In this document: one piece after another, positions 1 to 11,020 of the stretch
How the letters are laid out: each line of letters starts with the position of its first letter
How positions within the stretch are numbered: position 1 is the first letter of the stretch
Source of the DNA: Linepithema humile
Lineage: Eukaryota > Arthropoda > Insecta > Hymenoptera > Formicidae
DNA: 64,000 nt
Assembly (NCBI RefSeq): GCF_040581485.1
Contig: NC_090130.1
Coordinates: forward strand, 23,639,918 to 23,703,917
Reading direction: 5' to 3'
The notes under the pieces: generated by a model
Told to the model about the DNA's origin: nothing
Seen by the model: only the letters and a program-made list of their open reading frames with translations
The model's database searches: none
Made by a program: the position numbers and the translations under genes

Positions 1-965
1 GCGTTTCCCTCTCCCGAAATTCCCCGCCGTGTATTTTGTATTCCGCGCAGTGGCCTCCGCGCACACGAAGTTAAACTAAGTGCAGTTTGTGCTCACTGGC
101 CATCATAACGCCGGGGTATATCAGGTCGATTGGGATACGTGCCGCATTCACCCTACTTAAGCCACGGTTTCGTGTTCCGTTCTCGTTGCTCGAAGCTTCG
201 GATAAAATTAGGTATCCGCCTCGCTGGCTGTTATATAGTTATATAGAAAGCACCATCTGCACCGTGCAAACGCCGTTGCAATTAGTGTCGGCCGAAAGAG
301 CTCCTCGGCGATTACGTTTCCGGATGTGCGAAGGATCTGGACGCGTGTACGTATGCAGGCAAACGGCAGAAAAAAATGCAGAAGAAAGTGCGAATTTATT
401 CAATTGCAAGACGAAACACATGTGCCAATTATACGAAATCCTTGACTTTCCATTTACAGAAGACCGTGTAATTAAAATATTTTTAAAAATGTGAACCTGT
501 GCCGGAAATAAAAGAAAAGAAAAATGAGAATTGCCAAAAGCGTACCGTTCAAATAATTTTTTAATTCTACATTTACAACAATAATTGGTTGTCCTCGTTT
601 AACATTACCGTGTCGGATATTGATTGCAGATATTCTTTTATTTTACAGTCGCATCTTTTATTCTCGGCTGCCTCGACGAGATTAAATCACCGCCGGGCGG
701 TCTCAGTTCCGTCGATAACGAATGAACGTTCATAAAATCCAATATAACAAAAAGCACTTTAATAGCCGACAACATGCATTATCGCTCTTAACGAGTTTTT
801 CATAACGTAACGTACGTGATGTTGATTTTAACGCTACTTTTTACGACGTGCCCCTCGTCGCCGTACATTTAACTAACGCACACGTGTACACCGTTGATAT
901 CTTTTTACTACTATTATGAAAAAGAGCGCATCGTGTTCATCTAAGTCTCGTTAATAGTCAATCTG
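1..965. other. Unique non-coding DNA, mixed composition
   Basis: No feature is recognised. The open frame on the plus strand over the first 500 bases has no recognisable domain, and no splice signals support it. A perfect 12-base palindrome (ATGAACGTTCAT) lies at about 722-733. The rest is moderately AT-rich single-copy-looking sequence. Confidence 0.5.
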
Positions 966-1008
966 GGAGGCGGTGAGAAGGGAGGGAGGGGGGGAGAGGA
1001 GGGAGTCG
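966..1008 (+). repeat. Purine-rich G/A low-complexity tract
   Basis: The plus strand is almost pure G and A here, with runs such as GGGAGGGAGGGGGGGAGAGG. Such a tract can form unusual structure and is hard to sequence. No regulatory role can be claimed. Confidence 0.8.
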
Positions 1009-1010
1009 TG

Positions 1011-2660
1011 ACATGACTCTGTGCATTGGCCTGAAAGCCAAAACGCGCTTGACGAATCATAAAACATTTAATAAAATCCAAATGGCGGTAAAACGAAACG
1101 CAAGCTTGACTGGCCGTCCACCGGTGCGCGCATCGTTGAAGTTGATTTCATATTGTTTGCCGTTTAATTATATTATATCTCATACATATCCGCGACCCCT
1201 CACAGTGGCGTTAATGGCTGTGAGCATCGGCCGCGGTCAATTATGTCAGTTGTGATGCCGCTGAAAACGCTGCGTTACTCACGTGCAACTCGTCGAGCAG
1301 AATGTCGGAACAGCGAACGCGGCACGCTTTATTAATTCGATAAAATGCGATTAGGTACGGCGGACCACGGACGCTGTGTAATAACGCGATGATTAAATGG
1401 AAATTAATTAAAGTCTACGTGTTATCGCGTCTTCGTAATTTACGAGCCGGGCTGAATCTAGGTGAAAGAAGTTAATGGGACTCTATTAAACTTACTGCTG
1501 AGATATAATTTACGAAGGTTCTTCCACGCGATTCGCAATTTTAATTTTAATGACGAATTCATTGATAAATTTGAGAGTTTGCATCATTCTCGGGGCGATT
1601 ATTAAATTGCACAAAGAAATATAGAATGTAATTAATTTTAGATACGTGCTGCAATTGTGTGTGTTTTGAAAGTTTAAAATTCGTTGAAATCACGAATAGC
1701 AGGAATCAGCCTTTAAAGATTTAAGCCGTAAATATTCAGTATCCTTGGATTATAGAACAATTGTGGGATTTCAAGTAGCGTGCAGTACCGTCGGCGTAAT
1801 ATTATTCTGTTCCACTAACTCATCTCTTTGGATACAACGCCCGCGAAGGTGAATAAGAATCACGCGCACTTAAACATATTCAAGCGTTTCGTGGCCAAAA
1901 CTGAAGAGAGAATCATCTCGTTGCGTTTTATTAGTCGCGTCTAATAAGTAAACAAACTCTGTTTCATGTTCGAATAGAAAAGCGATGAACAATTGCAATT
2001 TGTGATTGACAATCGACGTATCTTTTCGCGCGGAAAGAATTGATGTGAGTCATATGGCGAAATTTTAGAACAGAAGATTGTAAATTCACGGAAGAACAAG
2101 GATGCGAATTATAAAGGTAACCCGAAATATATCACGAGCCTTGGTTTTATATGCTCGTAAAAAGCATCCATCATAGAGACCGTTGGTTAGAGACCGGTAG
2201 CACTCATAAAAAAAAAGTACCGTCCTTTTCGCAAAATCCTGGGTTTCGAGAGTGGTTGCCGTCATCAAATTGCGGCTATGCGCTCGCGAGAGAATTTTTC
2301 AGCAGACTGAATTCTGTGCTCTACTACTGCGCCGAACTATCTGGAATTTCATATAAAATAACGTTAAAATCAGTCAGTGCTTAATACAATTTATTATATA
2401 TGAAATCAGCGTACCGAGTATATCGAATAAACGAAGATTTAATCGCCGTTACGATCTTTGAATGGAATATTTCCCATTGCATTTTTAAATAAAAGTTTTC
2501 AAAATCAACGATCAACAATTTACTTCATTATTAATCTAAGAAGTGACCCAGAATCATATTTAAAGGTTAGGTATATTTGTCCTTCAGTATATTTAGCCAA
2601 AACAATTGTGTAAAATTCCGCGTAATAAAAGTAACAAATGCGATTTGTCTCATTTTGATT
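1011..2660. other. Unique non-coding DNA
   Basis: The sequence is moderately AT-rich, with many TTAAT and AATTAA words. No repeat copy, RNA gene or convincing exon was found. Open frames here are 80 codons or less and show no domain-like pattern. Confidence 0.5.
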
Positions 2661-2809
2661 TATTTTTATGATTTTTATACGCTCGCAGCGATATCGGAAT
2701 GACCTCGTTAAATTGGTGCCTGATTTAAATTCACTATCCGCGATTTTAGTAAACTTTATACCGGTCGACTCCGCTGTTGTTTCTGGTCCAAAAATACCGT
2801 CTAACTGTC

Positions 2810-3370
2810 GCGTCCGGGATGCAGAGGAGACGAGAGAGAAAGAGAAAAACGGAGACGCGATCAGGAACGGTAACGGATACCTGGCAAAGACGAAACTTGA
2901 TTTTTATGGCGGACAAGTTTTAATCAAGTTCGGGAAATTAGAAGAAAACCTCGGCGAGCGTTGCCGCCACCCTCGCGCGATCCACCGCCTACTTTTGCCT
3001 TCCGCGCCTCGGATTTCTCCCTGTCTCCCACCGCCTTCGACCCCTCCGCGGTCCCTTTCCCACTTTCCACTCCGGAGCGGGATGCCGGGAAAACTCGATA
3101 AGTAGGAAATGGGGAAGTTGGCACGTTTGCTAACTTCATATGTCCGCTCTCTGCCTGATATCGAGAGGCCGAAAGAAACCACACCCGGCCACTTTTGCCT
3201 TTCCCTCTTCTTATTTCTTTCTCTCTTTCTTTTTCTCACCTCCGCGATCGCGCCTTGTGAGAAGGACCGTCCCCGGGGACGCACATTCACGACACTTATT
3301 TCCTTCTTCCGATGTCCGTCTTTCATAAGTGCTATGAAATATCCGAATATCTGCCGGAGCGAATAGCAGA
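2810..3370. other. GC- and pyrimidine-rich block
   Basis: A locally GC-rich stretch with long C/T runs at 2985-3090 and 3195-3240. Several overlapping open frames occur on both strands because TA-containing stop codons are rare in such sequence. Their translations are dominated by Pro, Arg, Ser and Phe from the simple tracts, so they are read as composition artefacts. Nothing else is seen. Confidence 0.5.
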
Positions 3371-3546
3371 TGTAAGCAAAAAAAAAAAGAATTATTGATG
3401 AAATAGTAATATTCTGTATAATACATTTGATTCTATATAAAAGTTATATGTGATTAAAATATCTAGTGAAATAAAATATAAAATACGATGAGGAGAAATG
3501 TTTCAAAAAATGAATAGTAGTAAAGCGCAAACAAATAATTTATAAA

Positions 3547-3619
3547 ATGCAAATACATATGATGAATGGATAAAATACATCATTTATGATATGCAAATAA
3601 GTGTGATGAATGAATAAAT
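3547..3619 (+). repeat. Imperfect duplication carrying two octamer words
   Basis: A segment starting ATGCAAATACATATGATGAA (3547) recurs 44 bases downstream at 3591 as ATGCAAATAAGTGTGATGAA. Each copy of about 28 bases ends in GAATRAATAAA-like sequence. Both copies start with ATGCAAAT, the classic POU-domain octamer. The duplication is seen directly; binding is only a possibility. Confidence 0.65.
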
Positions 3620-3758
3620 TTTAATATAAGTTTCTTCAATTTTTAACATAAATTTTGTGCAGGTAAAATTGTTGTTATGATAAGTGATGGTTTTACTTAT
3701 TTAATATTTTTACCAGCTACTTTGTTCCATAATCAAACGGAATGAAAAAAATGCTGAC

Positions 3759-3801
3759 TTATGAAATAGGAAATAAACGCGATTTATGAGATAGGAATAA
3801 A
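3759..3801 (+). repeat. Imperfect 24-base-period duplication
   Basis: TTATGAAATAGGAAATAAA at 3759 is followed at 3783 by TTATGAGATAGGAATAAAT. This is a two-copy micro-duplication in AT-rich DNA, probably replication slippage. Confidence 0.6.
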
Positions 3802-4500
3802 TCTTAAAAAAAGTGAAAATACGATGTAAAATGTAACATTTATCGGTTTTACCTATCAACGTTTAACGAATATTGTCAATATGTAACGTACATTATACGC
3901 TTTCATACATTTGCTAGGCATAATAGTATATTAATACGTCTATACATTTTCATATATAATATTAATTTGTAATACTTGTAATGAACATAATTGAGTAACG
4001 TATAATGGTCATTACTGAATATGTTTCGATACAAATACTAAATGTATTATAATACATTTATAATAAGCAAGCGGAGAAATGTTGCTATTATGTTTTTAAA
4101 CATTTCTGAGCATTTGACAGTTTATTGTGTATAAAAAAAATATAAATCATAGTTTTTATTATATCATACATACAATCTCTCAACCCAATCGTAAGCTCAC
4201 AATTTGTACATTTAGAAAATGCGATTAATCACGTGTATAAATAATTTCGAGATATGTAATTTATTATCCACATTAGCAATAATATGTTTCGCAATGTGTG
4301 TATGCACCCAATTACAGTTAATGTTATTCGTTATTATTATTTCATTGCGGTTATCTCGAACGACGTTTATGGCGCGACCGGGCAGAGAATTGGTTTTAAT
4401 TGAATGATATTCCAACAAATAGCGGGTAATTATTTTCGCAACAAACGGTGACATTTTCATAATTAGCTCAAACAGTTTTATTGCGAATATAATTGTTTCG

Positions 4501-6250
4501 ATCCAAGTTTTTCAATTTACGACGACACAACAGCGTGTCAAAGGCGAATCGTCGTATGAGAAACTTGCGAAGATTCCCGCTCTCCGTAGGATTACCAGGC
4601 TGCCGGTTTAGACGGTCCCAGGTGACAAATAGACCTTAAGCTCTAATGCGATTCTAGCAGCAATTTTACGCTTCGGGCATTTCGAAAAGCCACGCGAAAG
4701 AAGGGAAAGTCAGCTACGCGCGCACGAAGTCAGTTCGTTCGTGTTAGCGAGAAAAAATGGAAATTCCCACGAAACCCTTTTGCCTTACTCTTCCGGGAGT
4801 GTTGTAAACATCGATGAAAGAACCTTTTGAACTTGTCGCCAATCGGAAACTGCCTGGATTTAAATCTTCATCTCATAATTACGAGTGCCCTGGGGTGGAA
4901 AATTGACATCTGCGCCGTTAGGATTAGCTTCTCCTTTTTTCTCGCAAAATATGTTGATCCTTTTGCTGAAATGGTGCTTTGACTATTTGTTAAAATATAT
5001 TTTATGTGAGGCTATGCTCTCGACCACATTTTGCAAGCGCCAAACTTATCAGACACGATGCTTGCGTTGATGAAAAGCATTTTTACGTTAAAAATAGTAA
5101 CGCAGAAAATAATATTAATAATATTTTAAAATAGAAATATATATTTTTTTTATTTATATATTTATAATAAAATAAAAAATAGAAACATTTATAATTATAT
5201 TAATATTATTACATATACAGATGTTTTCTAGACATATGTCATTACTTTGTATCAAAATTTTTATTTTAATTTTATTCAAATTTTATTAAAATATTTAAGG
5301 GAGAATTTAACGCTTGCAACATTTGTTCATCACTTTGCGCACAACAGTCGATAATACAAAGAGCATAAAATGCCTGGAAACGCTAAATTACGTATTCAAT
5401 CTCGAGATCTATTACCTCTCGGTTGCTCGATTCATAATTGATTACCGCTAATTATGAAGTTTAATGGCCGTTGTACTTGGGAACTGCGGACCTGCGTAAA
5501 AGTGTGTCCGTGGTCAAACGCAATGCCCTTTTCTATTTGCCCTACTACGTCTACTCCGCAATTTTCTCCATCCGCAACCCTCTTCACCATGTGCGCGCAA
5601 ACTACCGAATACAGTACGCACAAAAAGTTTATTCCGACATCGTGCGATTCGAATGATTCCTTTTTTCTCCCGTAGATTACCGGGGTTTACACGCAAAACC
5701 GAAACCGCCAATTATCACCGCCGCAATCAAAATGCAAATGAGTGTTAATCGAGTGCAGAGCGGGGGTAATCGCTCGATGCATCCTTTTTCCTCGCTCCTT
5801 TCGCTTTCTTCGTGGCCAGAACTCCGCTTCCCTCCGTCGCGACGCATTTATGTACGTGTACGCATGGAACCGGGCCTTGTACCGCGATGGCGCACATGCG
5901 GCGATGCAGCTGCCGTTGCTGCTGTACAAGCGCTGTAATTTACCGCTGGTACAATTAGTTTGCGTATATGAACTAGAGGCCGTTCGGTGTAAACTATGAA
6001 TTCGTATCTGCGCGGTACACACGCCGGCGTGTTCGTCGCACGAGGATTGCGATTAAATGCAAATCGTCGAAGGCCTCCGAAGACCCCGTGGGAGACCGTG
6101 CCGGCCGAGGCGTCGCGCCCGCGACGAATTACTCTCCGAGCGCCCCGCGCCAGACGCGATGTGTTCTTCCGCATATAATCGCTTGGTAATTGGGTCTTTG
6201 AATTTATGCGTGCGTCTCTCTATAGTAACGTACTCAGATCTTTAATTAAT
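4501..6250. other. Mixed block: AT-rich core, GC-rich right part
   Basis: 4500-5080 is unremarkable. 5080-5310 is very AT-rich and holds a 13-base inverted pair (AATAATATTAATA near 5107 and its complement near 5198) that may be chance. 5310-6250 rises in GC and CpG. Overlapping open frames of 60-110 codons lie on both strands between 5430 and 6180, with no recognisable protein pattern. Confidence 0.45.
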
Positions 6251-7483
6251 TTGCGAATCAATTTTATGGTAATGTAAGCATTCGCGCTGCGGAGGAGCAT
6301 TTTAGTAACATTATTATCATATTGATTATATCTCTCGCGCGCATTGCTTGCTCGTGACAGTTTCTTAGAATAACTAATCTAGATAACGTTTTGGTGATGC
6401 TGTTAAAGATCCATGATACAATTCTCTTTCATACAATACCGCGCATGTAAGAGAGCGAATTGTCTGTTGAACAAGAACAACCGCAAAAGCAGACAAGTAA
6501 TTTTCAATAAATTTATCCATCCTTCAACGAGGTCTTGTTAAAGCGTTTTGTGCAAGCGGTATATGAACTTTCCCTCGTTATAACAATCGAGTCTCGTAGG
6601 ATAAGGGATGAAAATGTGATTTCAGTAACATGTGCACAATACAGAATCAGTGAACGCGAGCAAAGCTAATAAGGGGAACCAACGTGTTCGGAATATAATA
6701 GCCGTTAGCTAACAACCGGTGTATTTGCATCTTCAAAGGTATCTTCCGCCGTTATATTCCTTGTCCGACAAAGTTTGCAAAGTATTAGATTCAGTATGCC
6801 GTGCAAATAATGACATTTGGATTAATAAGTGTTCCTTATTTTATATTCGAAATATTATTTAGACAAAAAATTATTATTTTATTCGTAGATAATATAATAC
6901 AGCTTATAAAAGCTCGATTTTGTGCCATAATGTATTAAAAGATTGAACGCATAAATTAGAAATTTTACTCCTGACGACGTCCGGGGAAAGTTTTGGTCCG
7001 AGGAAAACACTGCCGGGTGAACTATACGGAAAAAACTCATTTCTAAATGGCTCTAGGATGCGTTCGGTTAGCGCCTTTATGCTAAAAACAGAGAGAAAAA
7101 GACAGGGGGCTGGACTGCGTTATTTACATAAATTGCAAGAGACGCGGAGATCAGCGGAGTCCTTTGAAAGCGCTCGCTGTTGCTGCTCGACTTACTCTTC
7201 GATATTACGAGTCACTCGTTAACGCAGATTAAAGCGACTTTGTAACGGACGACGGGGCGTCTGCAAACTCCTCTCCTTGAAGATTATCGCGACTACGTAA
7301 CGGTGGATCGTGTCCTTAAGAAATTTTCTTGTCGCTTTAATGGCCCGAGAGCTCGTATCGGGCTCTCTGTTTTTACGTTGTTCAAGGACTTTCTTTGCGC
7401 GGAGGGGAAAGCTGCCGTGTCCGGGTTAATTATCTTGATGGAGGGGGTTATACAGGAAGTAACGTTGGCAAAGACACCGCTAG
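6251..7483. other. Unique non-coding DNA
   Basis: No feature is recognised. A TATAAAAG word occurs near 6906 inside a small semi-palindrome (AGCTTATAAAAGCT) with no supporting initiator or open frame, so it is not called a promoter. Confidence 0.5.
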
Positions 7484-7530
7484 CCCGGTTACCGGACGCG
7501 GTAACGGGATTACCTTAGTAACGCGGTAAT
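7484..7530 (+). repeat. Two adjacent short hairpins built on GGTAA/TTACC
   Basis: CCCGGTTACCG (7484-7494) pairs with CGGTAACGGG (7499-7508) across four bases, with one bulged base. Immediately after, ATTACC (7509-7514) can pair with GGTAAT (7525-7530). The same core word is therefore present four times in alternating orientation within 47 bases. Confidence 0.6.
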
Positions 7531-8365
7531 TTGACCGCTATACTCGTCCGAGAGTCGAGGAACTAAGAAATTAAGACCGTAAAAGCATTACCGCGCGGGA
7601 CGGGATATGGGGCGGGGAAGGGATGCCGCGAGGGAGTGGCGAATTGCGCGTGACATGCTCCAGTCATGAGGGATGAGTCTTGGGCGGAGGGGGGGAAAAA
7701 CCCGATTAAAACGTAATCTAATATGCCTCGACCTTACCGCCGTTATCCTTGAATTCCTCTACGCTTCCTCATTCAACCCTTTTCGCCACCTCGGCGCATC
7801 TTTCTCCCGTTTTCCGCGTATTTTCCTCGTGCATCACTCGACGCCTCCCGGCTTGCACATCGCCGGCTAATCACGGTAAATGCGTCCCATGTCATGCGTC
7901 GGCCATTCTTCCGCTAGGCTTCCTCGGTTACGCATTTTTCTTTCAGCACGCACAACCCTTGTTACTCTCCGGAGCAGTAATGGGGTGGAGCTTAGCGTAC
8001 CGTGAGATCGATGTTGATTACTATTTCATCGATATTTTCTTGCAGTTTATTTTTTAAATTGTAAAGTTTCTTTTAATTTTATAGCTACGACGGATACCGC
8101 ATTATTTACAATAAAACAAATTCATGACAAATTAAGAAAGTATTTTAAAACACTTTATCTTTACATCTTATTTTTCATACTATTTTTCACTTAAATCACA
8201 GTCTTCAATTTTAAACAGACGTGCAATCTTTAAATTCAATTTCATTAATGAATATTGTTGTATTAAGTTATTAATATTTCTCTATTGAGTATTATTATAT
8301 CATAAAAATATTATTTATTCTACTTTACTGTTCGCTTTCGCTACGGTCGATAAATTCTCAATTTT
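7531..8365. other. Unique DNA, GC-rich then AT-rich
   Basis: 7531-8000 is GC-rich with a short open frame ending in AT-rich DNA. 8040-8340 is strongly AT-rich. No gene or repeat family is recognised. Confidence 0.5.
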
Positions 8366-8366
8366 T

Positions 8367-8424
8367 CACTGACGGCTGAAAAGTGATAAAAAATTTCACT
8401 GCGTTTCGGAACGTTTCAGCAGTG
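8367..8424 (+). repeat. Imperfect inverted repeat (58 nt hairpin)
   Basis: CACTGACGGCTGAAA at the left end faces TTTCAGCAGTG at the right end, which is its complement apart from a four-base insertion. Inside it, AGTGA and TCACT form a second pair around an A-rich loop. It could be a small fold-back element or a structured transcript segment. Confidence 0.5.
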
Positions 8425-8429
8425 TAGAA

Positions 8430-9496
8430 TATCAGACCGAAGATACGGAAAAACAAAGAAAGTTATTTCGTTGCGTCTTTGCCAAAGGGAAATCTTTTCA
8501 GCTCAACCATCTCCGGCGCGTTTCAGTCGTTTGATATATTACATCGAGCGTTTCGGGGGACCGGGCGATAATTCAGCGCGGCAATTTTTCACGTCGAGGT
8601 GAGGAAATCTCATTATGCGGCGTTAATCGAAAAGAAGTAAATAAAATGCGAAACTCAACCCATTTCTGCTCTCCGTTGTACAACCATCACGATATGCATA
8701 TACCGTGCAACTCCTCGGTTGTACACCAGCGTATTTCCTAGTACCTCTCTTTCTCTCTTACTCTTACTATTATCATAACTAATTATCGTAACCTTGTTCA
8801 CCTTTAATGCAGATCAACCAACATCGTAAGTAATTGGGGTGAAATTCTCCGCGGAAGGAACATAGTGGGATGAGAGAGTCGTTTACGCACACAAAGCGTC
8901 GTTAAAACAGTATGGAAGCGAGTAACTTACTCGCGTGTAAATTGAAATTATCCCAAGGGTTTGTTAAACCACAATTATTAATGTATACGTATCTTGACGA
9001 GAATGCATCGCGACGAATTGCGCCGACATATCAGAACTAATCAAACACAATGGAAAGTGAACACAATACAGAGAACACATCTTGTCTTATTACCGCTGCG
9101 AACCACTGTTGGTTCTAACGTTTGGCGTAAGCAAATTGTCACCGGAATGCGTTATGAGGCTTGCGCAAAATTATTACTCGAGCAAAAAACATGCGTTATG
9201 CTTTGACACATGATTTTTTATTCCTCTCCTGTCTCTCAGACGCCATATCCTAATTTGCGCGAAAGCCGCCTGCGTGCCTGAAATACCAAGGCACGAATAT
9301 AGAAAATCTAGCATCTCCTTGTCTAAGAAGTAGAGCTGTCGGAGCTGTTGTAACTTTTAACAATTTTTTTATCTTTTTTATCTCCCTACCTCGTTTTATA
9401 TATTTTGTATATTTTTTCAATTTTTATTAGTTGACAATACAATTGCGGATTTTATAAACAATATTTATTTTCGTAAATGTTGCATTCTTATTTTTC
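8430..9496. other. Unique non-coding DNA
   Basis: Mixed composition, with a T-rich stretch at 9358-9440. Nothing gene-like is supported. Confidence 0.5.
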
Positions 9497-9565
9497 TACA
9501 GAGGACTATTTAATTCAGCGTTTCAAGTTATTTGAAGCGTTAAATTAAATAACAGTGCCTCTGTA
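9497..9565 (+). ncRNA. miRNA-precursor-like hairpin or micro-MITE, 69 nt
   Basis: The segment folds back almost completely. TACAGAGG (9497-9504) pairs with CCTCTGTA at the right end. ATTTAATT (9508-9515) pairs with AATTAAAT (9543-9550). CAGCGTTTCAA (9516-9526) pairs with TTGAAGCGTTA (9532-9542), with two mismatches and one G-U. The loop is about five bases (9527-9531), with small bulges between stem blocks. Length, stem and loop fit a microRNA precursor. However, the ends read TA-CAGAGG...CCTCTG-TA, which also fits a tiny terminal-inverted-repeat element with a TA target duplication. I recognise no known insect miRNA in either arm. Confidence 0.35.
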
Positions 9566-9569
9566 AACA

Positions 9570-10402
9570 TGAAACGTAATATATTTTATACTCCAACTCA
9601 GAGTATCACTTGTGGCATTCAACTGTGGTATAAACTTAAATACACCCTGCAATTAGTCCCGGTCTTTCTTATTATACGCATTAGGTTTAACGCTAATCTT
9701 GATTTACGGCGACGCGTCGTTAAACACAGAAAAAGTAGTACCTCGGCGTTTAACCCTTAAAATGGTCGCCGTCTCTCTCGTTTCGTTCGTAGACGCAGAA
9801 CGCTTCTCACGTTTACCATCAGATACGCGTCGCGACGCGCTGTCGTGACACACGGTCATGCGAAAAGGCGTTTCTTTATCATCGTTACGACGCGGACTGT
9901 GACCTCATCGGTCAACAGGCCTCAACCTTTCGAAGCATTTGCAATTACAACGTGGCTCGAGCGGTTGCGCCGCTCATGCAGGTATAATGTTATCACGATA
10001 AGTCATGGCGTCGACATTTCGGTTCACACACGTTTGCGTCGCTTTTTTTCCCCTGCTCGCCGTATCCGTACGTCTTCCTCGCCTCTCTTTTTATTTCTCT
10101 TCTTCCTTTTCTTCTTCGTGCAGCATCTCGGTTTAAATTCAGCTCAGGCAGCCGACGCGGTCGTATTGTACGTACGGTCGAAGGATCTTTTCAGGTACAA
10201 CCTCGCAGCTGCGCGATTTCTTCTCGAAAGCAGCACAGGCGTAACATTTCGAGATCGTTGATCGGCCACAGGTGCAAGCGGTTTCTCCGTGACTTTATAA
10301 CTACATAAATGATTGTGATGGTCTTGTTGCATCCTAAATTTATCATAATAAACTTGATAAGCTTCGACGATAAAATTTGTCATGCGTTTAAAAATTCTTA
10401 TA
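9570..10402. other. Unique DNA with pyrimidine-rich centre
   Basis: A long C/T-rich stretch (about 10045-10120, TTTTCCCC and TTCTTCTTCC-type runs) is followed by CAG near 10122, which would resemble a 3' splice site. The downstream frame has no recognisable domain, so no exon is called. Confidence 0.4.
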
Positions 10403-10739
10403 TTGTAAACAAAAATTAGTGTAAAATTACAACTGTTACAGCAAGTGATTTTGGGACTGATTAGAGGTGTAAATTTTTACACATAAGTGAATTCATGATT
10501 TAAGAAATAAAATTAATTTCTAATGTTATAATGAAGCAGATTGCTTAAGCAAATTTACAGTTACTATATGTACATATATTAACTCGTGCAATGTTCTTCT
10601 CATTATAACATTAAAAATTAATTTTACCCGCAAGCCGTGAATTTACATACGAGAGAAAATTTACACCTATAATAAGTTGGTCTCAAAATTATCCTACCGT
10701 AATAGTTGTAATATTACACAAATTTTTTTTTTTACAGTG
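10403..10739. mobile_element. Foldback MITE, copy A (~337 bp)
   Basis: This is a non-coding element that is one long inverted repeat. The outer arms match: GTAAAATTACAACTGTTACA (from 10421) versus the complement of TAATAGTTGTAATATTACAC near the right end. The inner arms match too: AAATTAATTTCTAATGTTAT (near 10509) versus the complement of ATAACATTAAAAATTAATTT (near 10606). Only a short centre near 10560-10590 is unpaired. The right end reads CACTGTAAA on the complementary strand. TATA flanks both ends and could be the target duplication. It encodes nothing, so it would have depended on a transposase made elsewhere. A second copy lies at 14219-14600. Ends are accurate to a few bases; the superfamily is not assigned. 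Confidence 0.75.
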
Positions 10740-10743
10740 TATA

Positions 10744-10956
10744 ATGCACGTTGTAATGTTTATGCGCCTGTTGCACAAATTATTAAAATTTTAATTGGAT
10801 TAATTGCGTTTCACCTTGCATATATATATTTCTAGTTGCACTTTCTAGCAAGATGTAAAACGCCGAAGACATTTTGAACGCGTTGAAGTATTTACGACTT
10901 TACATTGCATATATAATGAAGTATAAGAGATAATTTTCCAGTTAACGCAACGACAG

Positions 10957-10958
<2 letters not shown>
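10744..10958. other. Unique spacer
   Basis: A short AT-rich spacer between MITE copy A and the TG microsatellite. Nothing else is seen. Confidence 0.5.

Positions 10959-11017
<59 letters not shown>
10959..11017 (+). repeat. (TG)29 microsatellite
   Basis: An uninterrupted TG dinucleotide run of 59 bases. It explains the poly-His/Thr open frame on the minus strand. It is likely polymorphic and can adopt left-handed DNA. Confidence 0.98.

Positions 11018-11020
<3 letters not shown>

Larger units (their letters stand above)
3375..4500. other. AT-rich block
   Basis: A strongly AT-rich stretch that begins with a run of A's near 3380. It contains two short imperfect duplications listed separately. 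No gene, tRNA or transposon end was recognised. Confidence 0.6.

Noticed and set aside
6904..6917. TATAAAAG as a promoter
   Set aside because: Part of a small AT palindrome. No initiator, GC shift or open frame follows.
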